DNA of 40,427 nt from DATBIS01 sp036556805 (GTDB taxonomy: Bacteria; Actinomycetota; UBA4738; HRBIN12), in contig DATBIS010000023.1 in NCBI GenBank assembly GCA_036556805.1, positions 1-40,427 of the forward strand. The letters run 5' to 3'. The position numbers and the translations under genes were made by a program. The stretch's first letter is position 1, and each line of letters starts with the position of its first letter. This document shows, piece after piece, positions 13,562-22,287 of this stretch. The notes under the pieces were generated by a model, which saw only the letters and a program-made list of their open reading frames with translations, searched no databases and was not told the DNA's origin.

Positions 13562-16500
13562 GTGAACTGCTCCCGCTGCGGCGCCGAGCTGCCTGCCGGC
13601 GCGCGTTTCTGCCCGTCGTGCGGCCAGCCCGTCGAGGAGCGCTCGCCTCGGACGGAGGAGCGACGGATCGTCACGATCCTCTTCGTCGACCTCGTCGGGT
13701 TCACCGAGCGCTCCGACCGCGCGGACCCGGAGGACGTCCGCCGGCGGCTCGTGCCGTTCCACGCCCGTGCGAAGGCCGACCTCGAGAGGTTCGGCGGCAC
13801 CCTCGACAAGTTCATCGGCGACGCGGTCATGGGTGTCTTCGGCGCCCCCGTCGCGCACGAGGACGACCCCGTGCGGGCCGTTCGCGCCGCGTTGCGGATC
13901 CTCGCGTCGATGGAGGAGCTGCGTGCGATCGATCCGGAGCTCTTCGTGCGCATCGCGGTGAACACGGGCGAGGCCGTGGTGTCGTTCGGCTCCGGGCCCC
14001 AGGTCGGCGAGGCGGTCGCCGGCGACGTCGTGAACACGACCTCGCGGATGCAAGCCCTCGCACCCACGGGCTCGGTCGTCGTGGGCGCGACGACGCTCCG
14101 CGCGCTCGGCGACCGCTTCGAGGTCGAGGAGCTGCCGCCGGCGGCGGTCAAGGGCAAGGCCGAGCCGCTGCGTGTCTGGCGAATCGTGGGCGAGCGGGCG
14201 GAGGCCGGCTCGCCCACGCCCGCGCGGTTCGTGGGGCGCGAGCGCGAGCTCGGTGAGCTCCGCCGTCGGTTCGACGAGGCCGTGGCCACGTCGTCACCGC
14301 GTCGGGTGACGGTCGTGGGCGAGCCGGGCCTCGGCAAGTCGCGGCTGCTCGCGGAGTTTCGCGAGCGCGTCGGCCCGGACGTTCGCTGGCTGCAGGGCGG
14401 CTGCCTCCCGTACGGCGAGGCCGTCACGTTCGCTCCGATCGTCGACGTCGTGCAGGCGGTCGCTGGGATCGGACGATCCGACGACCCCGGGACGGTCGCG
14501 GAGCGGCTGGCGGCGTTCGCCGAGGCCGCCCAGCCCGACACGGAGGAGCGCGCGTGGCTTCGTTCGCGTCTCGAGCCGCTCTTCGGGGTGGGGGCGGAGG
14601 ACGGCGGAACGATCGAGGTGCGGGAGACCGCGCGCGCGTGGGCGCGATCGCTCGTGGTCGCGGCCGGCGACGACCCGCTCGTCCTCCTCGTCGAGGACGT
14701 CCATTGGGCGGAGCCGGCTCTTCTGGAGGCCTTCGAGGAGCTGCCCGCCGCCCTCGGCGAACGGCCGGCGTTGCTCGTGGCGACGGCCCGACCCGACCCA
14801 GCGATCGGCGACGGCGAGGCAACGATCGAGCTCGCGCGGCTCTCCGATGACGAAACCACCGGGCTGTACGCCGACGTGCTGACGCACGCGGATCTCTCGG
14901 CCGCGGTGCCACCCTCCCTGGTGGCCCGCGCGGGGGGCAACCCTCTGTACGCGCTCGAGTTCGCGCAGCTGATCGCCGAGCACGGCGCGAGCACCGAGGC
15001 GGTCGGAGTGCCCCAGACGGTGCAGGCCGTGATCGCGTCGCGTTTGGACGCCATCCCGGCCGAGCTCCGCGACGTCGTGCAGGACGCGGCGGTGATCGGC
15101 GCGGCCTTCTGGCCCGGGGCGATCGCCGCGCTCTCGGATCGCGCTCCCCGCGACGTGGACGAGGACCTCGCCGAGCTCGAACGCCGGGGCCTCGTCGTGC
15201 GCTCGGCGACCTCCGCGATGCCGGGCGAGAGGGAGCTCGGTTTCGCACACGACGTGATCCGTGAGGTCGCGTACGGCCGGCTCCCCCGCGCGCGCCGCGC
15301 CGAGGGTCATCGGGCGGTCGCCCGCTGGATCGAGGACCGGCTCGGCGACCGCGCGGACGAGTGGTCCGAGAGCCTCGCGCGCCACTACGCGACCGCGTGT
15401 GAGCTCGCCACGGCCGCCGGCGACTCCGGCACGGCCGAGTCCACGAGGGGCCCCGCGGTGCGATGGAGCCTCGCCGCCGGCGAACGAGCGGCGCACCTCG
15501 ACCCCGTCGGCGCGCTCGCATGGTTCGACCGCGCGGCGGCCGACGCGTCCCCGAGTACCGCCGAGTGGGCGCGTGCCCGAGTTCGATCGGCGCAGATGGG
15601 CAGGCTGAGCGGGCGCCTGGATGGCCGCGAGGTCCTGCGACGGTTCGAGGAGGCGCTCGAGGTGTATCGCGGGCTCGACGACCCGTACGCCGTCGGGGCC
15701 ACGCTCGTCCGCGTGGGGTCGCAGCTCGGGGGCCTCGGCGAGAGCGTTCGAGCGAGGGACACGTTGGTCGAAGCCGTAGAGGTCTTGGAGGCTATGCCGC
15801 CGAGTCGCGAACTTGCGTCCGCATACGCCTATCGAGCCGAGGAGGAGATGTTCGAGGGCCACGTGCACAAGGCTCGGGAGCTCTCCGACCGGGCGCTCCA
15901 GACCCTGCGCCACGACACGGCCGATGAGCTCACGATCATGTCGCTGCACATCCGGGGCGACGCTCGGTGCTCAATCGGCGATGCCGAAGGTGGCATTCGC
16001 GACCTGCGCGAGGCCCTGGCGCTCGCGGAGGGCGGCACGAAGCCGAACGACGTCGTGACGTCGCTCGCGTATCTCGCCGAGTGGGAGTGGGCCGAGGGGG
16101 GTCCTCGCGCCGCGATCGCGCACTACGACCGCGCGATCGCGCTGTCCGAACGGCTCGGCGTGCTGAGCCAGGGCGTCCGCTCGAAGTTCGGCCGGGCGGT
16201 CGCGAATTTCGAGCTGGGCGACTGGGATCGGTCGCTCGAGGAGTGCGCCGAGCTGCTGTCGATCGAGCGCGGCGTCTTGGACGAGGCCGTCTACGTCGGC
16301 GCGACGGCCCTGCGCGGTCGGATCCAGCTCGCGCGCGGGCGGCGCGACGAGATCGGCCCGCTCGACGAGCTGCTCTCGGTCGCGCGCTCCCTCGAGGAGC
16401 TCAACGAGCTCGTGGCGACCCTGATCCTTGCGGCGAGCCTGGCCGTCGAAGACGGCGACGCTCGCCGCGCCGCCGAGCTGCTGCGCGAGTTCCAGCTCAC

Positions 16501-16876
16501 CACCGAAGGTGTCGCGTCGTACTACCGCGAGTCTCACCTCGCCCAGGTCGTGCGCGTGTGCCTCGCCTGCGGGGAGCGAGACCTCGCCGACGATCTCGTC
16601 GCGAACGCCAAGGGCCTGCTTGTCCGCGACCGGCGAAGCATCGTGGCGGCGAGGCCCCTGGTCGCCGAGTCCGGCGGCGAGTTCGACGCGGCGGAGCGGC
16701 AATACGACGAGGCCGCGGAGTCTTGGCGAGCCTACGATTGGCCGTACGAGGAGGCGATGGCGCTCTTGGGACGCGCCCGCTGCCTGGAATCATTGGGACG
16801 CAAGAAGGAGGCCGGGGCAGCCCGCGCACGCGGGGCTCAGATTCTCGTCGCGCTCGGCTGCCCGTCCCCGGACTGA
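13562..16876 (+). CDS. zinc-ribbon, class III nucleotide cyclase, AAA-type ATPase and TPR protein
   Basis: A 1104-residue cytoplasmic signalling protein. C3/C6 and C17/C20 form a zinc ribbon. Residues 35-200 are a class III cyclase: D43 (FVDLVGF) and D87 (KFIGDAVMGVFG) bind metal, and GDVVNTTSRM carries the transition-state Asn and Arg, so it looks active. An ATPase domain follows with Walker A GEPGLGKS (253-260) and Walker B LVLLVEDVHW. The C-terminal half is a long run of TPR-like helices. Known actinobacterial relatives lose or keep the cyclase and couple it to a LuxR head; no LuxR domain is present here. A paralogue is at 25736-28579. The signal sensed is unknown. Confidence 0.93.
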   Translation: MNCSRCGAELPAGARFCPSCGQPVEERSPRTEERRIVTILFVDLVGFTERSDRADPEDVRRRLVPFHARAKADLERFGGTLDKFIGDAVMGVFGAPVAHEDDPVRAVRAALRILASMEELRAIDPELFVRIAVNTGEAVVSFGSGPQVGEAVAGDVVNTTSRMQALAPTGSVVVGATTLRALGDRFEVEELPPAAVKGKAEPLRVWRIVGERAEAGSPTPARFVGRERELGELRRRFDEAVATSSPRRVTVVGEPGLGKSRLLAEFRERVGPDVRWLQGGCLPYGEAVTFAPIVDVVQAVAGIGRSDDPGTVAERLAAFAEAAQPDTEERAWLRSRLEPLFGVGAEDGGTIEVRETARAWARSLVVAAGDDPLVLLVEDVHWAEPALLEAFEELPAALGERPALLVATARPDPAIGDGEATIELARLSDDETTGLYADVLTHADLSAAVPPSLVARAGGNPLYALEFAQLIAEHGASTEAVGVPQTVQAVIASRLDAIPAELRDVVQDAAVIGAAFWPGAIAALSDRAPRDVDEDLAELERRGLVVRSATSAMPGERELGFAHDVIREVAYGRLPRARRAEGHRAVARWIEDRLGDRADEWSESLARHYATACELATAAGDSGTAESTRGPAVRWSLAAGERAAHLDPVGALAWFDRAAADASPSTAEWARARVRSAQMGRLSGRLDGREVLRRFEEALEVYRGLDDPYAVGATLVRVGSQLGGLGESVRARDTLVEAVEVLEAMPPSRELASAYAYRAEEEMFEGHVHKARELSDRALQTLRHDTADELTIMSLHIRGDARCSIGDAEGGIRDLREALALAEGGTKPNDVVTSLAYLAEWEWAEGGPRAAIAHYDRAIALSERLGVLSQGVRSKFGRAVANFELGDWDRSLEECAELLSIERGVLDEAVYVGATALRGRIQLARGRRDEIGPLDELLSVARSLEELNELVATLILAASLAVEDGDARRAAELLREFQLTTEGVASYYRESHLAQVVRVCLACGERDLADDLVANAKGLLVRDRRSIVAARPLVAESGGEFDAAERQYDEAAESWRAYDWPYEEAMALLGRARCLESLGRKKEAGAARARGAQILVALGCPSPD

Positions 16877-16891
16877 GTCCCAGACTTCCTT

Positions 16892-17491
16892 CTACGCGAG
16901 TACCGAACAGTGTGCGAAGCGCTCGGCTTCCTCCGGATCCACGACGAGATCCCCGGGGTCCCGGTCGATCACGTCGTGTCCCACTCCCGCACGGAGCGGG
17001 TCGTTGCCGCCGACTCCGTCGCGACTTCGAAGACACGGATCGCCTCCCTTGTCACCGAAGAGCGCGTCATCGCCGGCGCCACCGTCCATCCGTTCCTTCC
17101 CCTGGCCACCGCGGAGGATGTCGTCGCCGAGTCCGCCGAACATCGTGTCGCCGTCGATGCCGCCGCGGACCGTGTCGTTCCCGCGACCCCCGAACAGGAC
17201 GTCGTTCTCGGAGCCGCCGTTCACGAGATCGTTGCCGAGCCCCCCATGGATCGTGTCGTTGCGCTCTCCCCCGAACAGCCGGTCGTCGCCGCCCCGGCCG
17301 CGCATCTCGTCGCGTCCTCCGAAGCCGCAGATCACATCCGGCCCCGGCGTACCGATCAGCACGTCGCCCTCGTCCGTTCCCTCGATCGTGCAGGGCGGCT
17401 CGAGGCCGCTTGAAGCATCCGCGAGCGCGCCGGGCGGCGATACCGGCGCCACTCCGAGCGCCAGCGCCACGAGGATCCTTCGGGCTTGCAT
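16892..17491 (-). CDS. small secreted RTX-type calcium-binding repeat protein
   Basis: A 199-residue exported protein with a signal peptide (MQARRILVALALGVAP and an ALA cleavage site). From residue 40 it consists almost wholly of nonapeptide repeats GGxGxDxxx: GGRGGDDRLF, GGLGNDLVN, GGRGNDTVR, GGLGDDILR and GGAGDDALF, each pair of which can bind calcium in a beta-roll. The last 40 residues (VIDRDPGDLVVDPEEAERFAHC in parts) end the roll. No enzyme domain is present. It lies 40 bases downstream of the P450 gene in the same direction, with a TAGCCT that could be its own -10 box formed at the P450 stop codon. Confidence 0.87.
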   Translation of the reverse strand: MQARRILVALALGVAPVSPPGALADASSGLEPPCTIEGTDEGDVLIGTPGPDVICGFGGRDEMRGRGGDDRLFGGERNDTIHGGLGNDLVNGGSENDVLFGGRGNDTVRGGIDGDTMFGGLGDDILRGGQGKERMDGGAGDDALFGDKGGDPCLRSRDGVGGNDPLRAGVGHDVIDRDPGDLVVDPEEAERFAHCSVLA

Positions 17492-17531
17492 CGATACGGA
17501 GACCGGCTTCCCAGGAACATGGTTCCCGAGG

Positions 17532-18734
17532 CTAGTTCGCGCTGACGTGAAGGCTCTCGAGACCCCGGATGATGTAGTTGGGCTTCCATCGAGGCTCCTC
17601 GACCGGCTCCAGCCGCGGAAAACGTTCGAGCATCGCCGCGAACGACGTCTGCAACTCGATCCGCGCGAGCGGCGCGCCAAGACAGAAGTGCACGCCGGCG
17701 CCGAACGAGAGGTGCGGATTCGGATCGCGCGCGAGGTCCATGCGGTCGGGATCGTGGAACACCGACGGGTCGTGGTTCGCGGAGCCGAAGAGCAGGCCGA
17801 GCTCCGCTCCCTTCGGCACCTGTACGCCGTGCAGCTCGACCGGCTCCAGCACCCATCGCTCGAACATCTGCAGCGGTGTGTCGTAGCGCATGAGCTCCTC
17901 GACCGCGATCGGCACCATGGAGGGGTCGCGCCGGAGCGCCTCGAGCTGGTCGGGGTTGCGAAACAGCGCCCACCAGCCGTTCACCGTGACGTTCACGGTG
18001 GCCTCGTGGCCGGCGTTCAGCAGGAGCACGCACGTGCCGATGAGCTCGTCCTCGGTGAGGCGCTCTCCCTCGTCCACGACGAGCGCGAGCCGCGAGATGA
18101 GGTCCTCGGTCGGGCGTGCGCGACGTTCCCGGGACAGCGTGCGCAGGTAGTCGGAGAACTCGACGCTCGCCCGCACCGCATCGCGCGCCGACTCCTCGGA
18201 CGGGTTGAGCTCGTACATCTTGCAGATGTCCGCCGACCACGGCCGTAGGAGCTTGTGATCCGGTTCGGGCACGCCGAGCATCTCCGCGATCACCGTGACG
18301 GGCAGCGGCTCCGCGACCACCGCGAGCAGATCGAACGTCCCGGCCTCGGCCGCCTGATCGACGAGCGCCCTCGTGATGCGCTCGACGCGCGGCCGCAACC
18401 CCTCGACGAACCGCGGTGTGAACGCCTTGCTCACGAGCGAGCGCACGCGCGTGTGATCCGGCGGCTCCATGTCGAGGATCCCCGCCCGGATCAGGTGCCA
18501 GAACGGGTCGAGCATCGGCGGGTCGGACGGATGCCCCATCTCCTCGTGGGTGGCGACGTGCAGATAGGTTCGGCCGAACCGACGGTCGCGCAGCAGCGCG
18601 TTCACGTCCTCGTACCGCGAGACGAGCCAGTGGTCGGTGCCCTCGTCGTACCAGAGGGGCGCGTTCGCGCGAAGCTCCTCGTAGGCGGGATAGGGGTTCG
18701 CGATGAACTCGAGGCTCGTCGGCTCGAACCGCAT
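17532..18734 (-). CDS. cytochrome P450
   Basis: A 400-residue soluble bacterial P450. The heme-ligand loop is FGAGVHFCLGAPLAR with C351 as the iron ligand, the I helix has LLNAGHEATV (Glu in place of the usual Asp before Thr-like position), and the K helix has EELMR (ExxR). It closes with YIIRGLESLHV. Such enzymes hydroxylate small molecules with electrons from a ferredoxin; none is encoded nearby, so electrons must come from elsewhere. A leaderless -10 box fixes the start at 18734 rather than the longer frame upstream. Substrate unknown. Confidence 0.94.
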   Translation of the reverse strand: MRFEPTSLEFIANPYPAYEELRANAPLWYDEGTDHWLVSRYEDVNALLRDRRFGRTYLHVATHEEMGHPSDPPMLDPFWHLIRAGILDMEPPDHTRVRSLVSKAFTPRFVEGLRPRVERITRALVDQAAEAGTFDLLAVVAEPLPVTVIAEMLGVPEPDHKLLRPWSADICKMYELNPSEESARDAVRASVEFSDYLRTLSRERRARPTEDLISRLALVVDEGERLTEDELIGTCVLLLNAGHEATVNVTVNGWWALFRNPDQLEALRRDPSMVPIAVEELMRYDTPLQMFERWVLEPVELHGVQVPKGAELGLLFGSANHDPSVFHDPDRMDLARDPNPHLSFGAGVHFCLGAPLARIELQTSFAAMLERFPRLEPVEEPRWKPNYIIRGLESLHVSAN

Positions 18735-18740
18735 GTCCGG

Positions 18741-18746
18741 ACTGTA
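18741..18746 (-). promoter_or_regulatory. leaderless -10 box (TACAGT) of P450 gene
   Basis: On the minus strand TACAGT is followed by six bases and the ATG at 18734. Confidence 0.5.
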
Positions 18747-18795
18747 GCGTCGCGGCTCCACGGTCGCCTTCGGGGTGCATGAGATGCTGAGGGGG

Positions 18796-19323
18796 ATGGG
18801 GGCCTCGAGGTTGGTGCGGCTCGTTGTGGGCATCGCCGTGACCGCAACCTTCGCGACCGCGTGCGGCGGTGGCCTCTCGCTCGAGGACTACTTCTCGCAG
18901 ATGGAGGACCTCCAGTCCCAGTACGACCAGCAGAACCAGCTGCTGCAGCAGCAGGTCGAGGCGGATCTCAAGGACGCCGGTTCGAACGAGGCGGCCCTCG
19001 GGCTTTTCAAGGACTACCTCGAGAAGAGCCTCACGGCCGTGAACGACGAGCTGGCGAAGATCGAGGCGATCGATCCTCCCGACGAGGCCGAGCAGGCGCA
19101 TCAGCGGCTCATCGACGCCGGGAAGGACATCCGCGACGCGCTCGCCGACGTCGTGCAGCGGTTCGACGAGTTCCAGAGCGTGGACGAGATCGGTCAGTTA
19201 TTCACCACCCAACTCGCCCCGGTCGGCCAGCGCGGCGATGACGCGTGCAACGCGTTGCAGGACGTGGCCGACGAGCACGACATCGCGGTCGACCTGGGTT
19301 GCGCCGACCCGATTGCGGCCTAG
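18796..19323 (+). CDS. putative lipoprotein with coiled-coil region
   Basis: A 175-residue protein with a lipoprotein-type signal (MGASRLVRLVVGIAVTATFA, then ACGGG). The mature part is almost entirely helical and charged: Gln-rich YDQQNQLLQQQVEADLKDAG is a likely coiled coil, followed by LEKSLTAVNDELAKIEAI and more helices. Two cysteines (DDACNAL and LGCAD) near the end could form a disulfide outside the cell. The GAGGGGG before ATG 18796 decides the start; ATG 18784 and GTG 18775 are in frame. I do not recognise a family. Its TAG stop shares CTAG with the convergent GNAT gene. Confidence 0.75.
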   Translation: MGASRLVRLVVGIAVTATFATACGGGLSLEDYFSQMEDLQSQYDQQNQLLQQQVEADLKDAGSNEAALGLFKDYLEKSLTAVNDELAKIEAIDPPDEAEQAHQRLIDAGKDIRDALADVVQRFDEFQSVDEIGQLFTTQLAPVGQRGDDACNALQDVADEHDIAVDLGCADPIAA

Positions 19324-20120
19324 GGCGACGCGGCGCCCACTCGACCGATCACTCGGAACCCCAATCGACCGTAGATGCGCGCGACGGCGTCGTCGTCCGC
19401 CGACAGGAACACCGTGCTCACGCCGCGGCGAGCCGCGTCCTCCGCGAGCGCGCTCGTCACGGCCGAAGCGAGCCCGCGCCTGCGGAAGGCCGGAAGACAG
19501 GCGACGCCCACGATCTCCGTCACGCCGTCGATGGGTTGGTGACTCCCGCTCGCGACCGGATCCCTCCCCACGAACGCGGCGGCCGTCACGGTGAGCCCAC
19601 GCGCAAGCCGGCCGCGCGCAAACGCGAGCTTTCCGGCGTCGACCGAGGCCGCTCGCTCGGCGAGAGCCTCGACGCCGATCGGCGCGATCTCCGTGCCCGG
19701 AGCGTCGAACCCCACCATCGCGACGGCGGTGATCGTCGCGAGCTCGTCGTCGGGGCCGACAAACCGAAGCTCGGCGCCGTCGGGCGGTGACGTGGGCAGG
19801 AACTCGTCGCCGCGGAGGTGCATGAGCGGGTGCTCGACGAGCTTCAGACCGGCGGCGCGGGCCGCCTCTGCCACCGTCGGCGTCACGTCGACGACCCATT
19901 CGAACTCCAGCGGCTGGTCGAGCTCGCGCTGGCGATCGAGCACGCGTCGCACGTCCCCGGCCGTGAACCGCCGCGCGCCCACGGTCGGCCGCGCGTAGTA
20001 GCGCCACCCGATTCCCTCGTTCACGAACAGGGTGAAGGGACCGATCTCCTCGACGCGCGTGGCTGCGCGCGGCACCGCGTCGAGGTAGCGGTCGATCGAG
20101 GACATCAACTCGTCGTGCAC
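19320..20120 (-). CDS. GNAT-family N-acetyltransferase
   Basis: A 266-residue protein with the acetyl-CoA-binding signature in its second half: EIVGVACLPAFRRRGLASAVTSALAEDAARRG (in parts), where RRRGLA is the pyrophosphate loop, followed by VFLSADDDAVARIYGRLGFRVIG, the motif B region. The first 130 residues are a divergent GNAT-like or partner domain. It would acetylate an amine; the substrate is unknown. The GTG at 20120 is preceded 10 bases upstream by TAGGCT, giving a leader of only a few bases. An ATG 15 bases in is the alternative start. Confidence 0.85.
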   Translation of the reverse strand: MHDELMSSIDRYLDAVPRAATRVEEIGPFTLFVNEGIGWRYYARPTVGARRFTAGDVRRVLDRQRELDQPLEFEWVVDVTPTVAEAARAAGLKLVEHPLMHLRGDEFLPTSPPDGAELRFVGPDDELATITAVAMVGFDAPGTEIAPIGVEALAERAASVDAGKLAFARGRLARGLTVTAAAFVGRDPVASGSHQPIDGVTEIVGVACLPAFRRRGLASAVTSALAEDAARRGVSTVFLSADDDAVARIYGRLGFRVIGRVGAASP

Positions 20121-20226
20121 GGCGCCGGCCAGCCTACGGTCCCACGTGCGCCGCGGCCGATTCTGCGGGATAGTTAGGCGCTCGCTCGAGCATCGGTTTC
20201 GCGCGCACGACCTGGGAGATGGGGAC

Positions 20227-20775
20227 GTGGACCAGGTCAGCTGGGAGTGGCTCTACGCCGAGCACGCCGACCGCGTGCTCGCGTACGCGCGTCGCCGCGT
20301 CGATCCGCAGGACGCTCCCGACGTGGTGGCCGAGACGTTCCTCGCGGCTTGGCGCCGGCGCGAGGTGATCCCGACCGATGCCCTCCCGTGGCTGTACGCG
20401 GTGGCGCGCAACGTGATCTCGAACTCGCGGCGAGCGGAGCGACGCCGCGACGCGCTGCGCGGTCGCCTCGCCGTCGTCCGAACCGGGGACGGCGAGGATC
20501 CGGTTGCGCGCGTCGACGACCAGACCGTGGTGATCTCGGCGCTCAGGCAGCTGCCCCCGATGGAGCGCGAGGCGCTCATGTTGGTGACCTGGGAGGATCT
20601 CGAGCCGCATCGCGCGGCCGCCGCGCTCGGGTGCTCTGCCGCGGCGCTGCGCGTCCGGCTGCATCGCGGGCGAAGGAAGCTTCGAGGTTTGCTGAACGCC
20701 GGCACGGGACCTTCCTTCGATCCCGAAGGCGGCGTCCCCGACGACCTCCCTCAAGCAGGAGACGCAGGATGGTGA
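20227..20775 (+). CDS. ECF-type RNA polymerase sigma factor
   Basis: A 182-residue sigma-70 family protein of the ECF type. Region 2 reads LYAEHADRVLAYARRRVDPQDAPDVVAETFLAAWRR, with the DAPDVVAETF core-binding motif, and region 4 has LPPMEREALMLVTWEDLEPHRAAAALGCSAAALRVRLHRGRRKL. The GTG at 20227 gives the usual ECF start just before WEWLYAEH; the frame extends upstream without family sequence. The next gene overlaps it by seven bases and encodes a membrane protein that is probably its anti-sigma partner. Target promoters are unknown. Confidence 0.92.
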   Translation: MDQVSWEWLYAEHADRVLAYARRRVDPQDAPDVVAETFLAAWRRREVIPTDALPWLYAVARNVISNSRRAERRRDALRGRLAVVRTGDGEDPVARVDDQTVVISALRQLPPMEREALMLVTWEDLEPHRAAAALGCSAAALRVRLHRGRRKLRGLLNAGTGPSFDPEGGVPDDLPQAGDAGW

Positions 20776-21287
20776 AGCGGCGGAACGACCCGCTGTTCGA
20801 CACGCTCCGCCGGGCGAACCCCGAGCCCGAGGGCTCGACCGCCGGCTGGCATGCGACCAAGGAGGGGAAGCGCGTCGCCGCGCTCGCGCTCGTGGACGTG
20901 CTCGAGGCGCCGCCGACCGGGCGGCCGACGAGGAACCGCCTGGTCATCGTGTTGGTAGCCGCGGCGCTCGCGACGTCCGCGCTCGCTGCCGGCTTCGCGC
21001 TCGGCTCGCGGGAGCCCGTGACCGTGACGACGGAGACGGCCTTCTGTCATGACTCGCTGCGGCAAGTTGCCAGCGGGTTTGTTGAACCGCTCCAGGGGAG
21101 GACACCCGTACACGCGTGCAGGGCGGTCTGGATGGCGGATTTCGGGGTGCCGGCACCTGCCAGGCTGATCGCGTGCATGAACTACAACGGAGGTATCGAC
21201 GTCTATCCCGTCTTGGAGGACAGGGATCCGGCCGAGGTGTGCCGGTCGATCGATGCGGCTCCTTACGACCCCGGATTGACTCCATAG
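20769..21287 (+). CDS. probable membrane-anchored anti-sigma partner
   Basis: A 172-residue protein overlapping the sigma gene by seven bases. Residues 1-55 are cytoplasmic and charged (RRNDPLFDTLRRANPEPE), one membrane helix follows (VIVLVAAALATSALAAGFALG), and the external part contains four cysteines (FCHDS, HACRA, IACMN, VCRS) that could form disulfides. Overlap, gene order and topology match anti-sigma factors, but the N-terminus lacks a clear zinc-binding HxxxCxxC motif, so the role is inferred from position. The outer cysteines could sense redox or envelope stress. Confidence 0.65.
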   Translation: MVKRRNDPLFDTLRRANPEPEGSTAGWHATKEGKRVAALALVDVLEAPPTGRPTRNRLVIVLVAAALATSALAAGFALGSREPVTVTTETAFCHDSLRQVASGFVEPLQGRTPVHACRAVWMADFGVPAPARLIACMNYNGGIDVYPVLEDRDPAEVCRSIDAAPYDPGLTP

Positions 21288-21291
21288 GGAG

Positions 21292-21669
21292 TCATTCGAC
21301 CGACTTGGACTCTGCTCCCGCTGCTCGAGGCAGGCCCTGCCGGAGGTTGGGCGGCCATGCCTCCGAAGCGAGGAGCCCCATCGCGTAGGCGCGCGCGACC
21401 AGACCTGCTCTGTTCTGCGCGCCGAACTTTACGAACAGGTTGCCGATATGCCAGGTCACCGCCTGACGCGTGACAGACATTCGGGCAGCGATCTCTCGAC
21501 TCGAGAGTCCGAGCGCCACGAGCTCGAGGATCCGACTCTCCGCCGGCGTCAGCTCGCGCATCAGCCGACGCATCTCGGGTAGCTCTCGGAAGAGCGTCGG
21601 CAGCCTGCGAAGGGTGCCCATCGGTCCGTCTCTGTCCGGTTGGGCCGGGAGCGTTACGCGCAACTCCAC
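21292..21669 (-). CDS. LuxR/GerE-type HTH regulator (no receiver domain)
   Basis: A regulator of at most 125 residues. Residues 40-95 hold a GerE helix-turn-helix: LTPAESRILELVALGLSSREIAARMSVTRQAVTWHIGNLFVKFGAQNRAGLV in parts, close to the consensus. No receiver or ligand domain precedes it, so it is either a stand-alone DNA-binding protein or regulated by interaction. The GTG at 21669 is used here; an ATG at 21621 is the alternative. It is divergent from the secreted I36-type inhibitor gene and close to the ECF sigma pair, whose expression it may influence. Confidence 0.82.
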   Translation of the reverse strand: MELRVTLPAQPDRDGPMGTLRRLPTLFRELPEMRRLMRELTPAESRILELVALGLSSREIAARMSVTRQAVTWHIGNLFVKFGAQNRAGLVARAYAMGLLASEAWPPNLRQGLPRAAGAESKSVE

Positions 21670-21741
21670 TTTGTCTTTTGCCTAGGGACTTCTTGGACGG
21701 CTCGCGCGACAGTCCGGGGAACGCCTGGGAGGGGGTCCGCG

Positions 21742-22287
21742 ATGCGCACCCGGATGACCGTCGTGCTTACGTCCCTGATGTTGTTCCTCGTCGGCACACC
21801 GTCATCTCACGCGGATCCTCGGGGGAGCGGGTTGCCGTCCGAGATCGCAAGGGTGTTTCCGCAGGGCCTCCCTCCCGGCGCTACCGTGTACGACTCAGAC
21901 ACCGTTGCCTTTGCAGAGGGGACGGCACTGCTCGACGTCGTCCCCGGCGCGCCGACGAACGGAGCGTGTTCCTCGGGTCAGGTTTGTCTCTGGGAGGACG
22001 CGAACTACGAGGGCCAGCGGGTCGTACTCACCCAGTGCGACATCGACGGAGACGGCAACTGCGACTGGTCGAATCTCTCACCGTACCTGTTCAACGACAA
22101 GATGAGCTCGTGGAAGAACCGCAGGACGGCCGACGCGAAGTGGGCGTGGGACTCGAACGGCGGAGGAACGCTCCGCTGCATGAACGCGGGCTCGCAGAAC
22201 CCGGACTTGCCCGACAACATCTTCGGCACGGGGGACAACGACGAAGCGAGCTCGCTGAAGATCTTCAAGACCTCGACGCAGTGCTGA
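21742..22287 (+). CDS. secreted peptidase inhibitor I36-like (crystallin-fold) protein
   Basis: A 181-residue exported protein with a 24-residue signal peptide. The mature C-terminal part has the beta/gamma-crystallin-like I36 signature: CSSGQVCLWEDANYEGQRVVL, then LSPYLFNDKMSSWKNR and a final EASSLKIFKTSTQC. Streptomyces members inhibit metalloproteases. An insertion with DIDGDGNCD resembles a calcium loop. The start is supported by GGGAGGGGG upstream. Its last 23 bases overlap the convergent winged-helix gene. The target protease is unknown. Confidence 0.82.
   Translation: MRTRMTVVLTSLMLFLVGTPSSHADPRGSGLPSEIARVFPQGLPPGATVYDSDTVAFAEGTALLDVVPGAPTNGACSSGQVCLWEDANYEGQRVVLTQCDIDGDGNCDWSNLSPYLFNDKMSSWKNRRTADAKWAWDSNGGGTLRCMNAGSQNPDLPDNIFGTGDNDEASSLKIFKTSTQC

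Noticed and set aside
16428..18248. A 606-codon plus-strand frame across the cyclase end, RTX and P450 genes
   Set aside because: It is antisense or out of frame to well-recognised genes and is Arg/Ser/Pro-rich, as expected of a shadow frame in GC-rich DNA.
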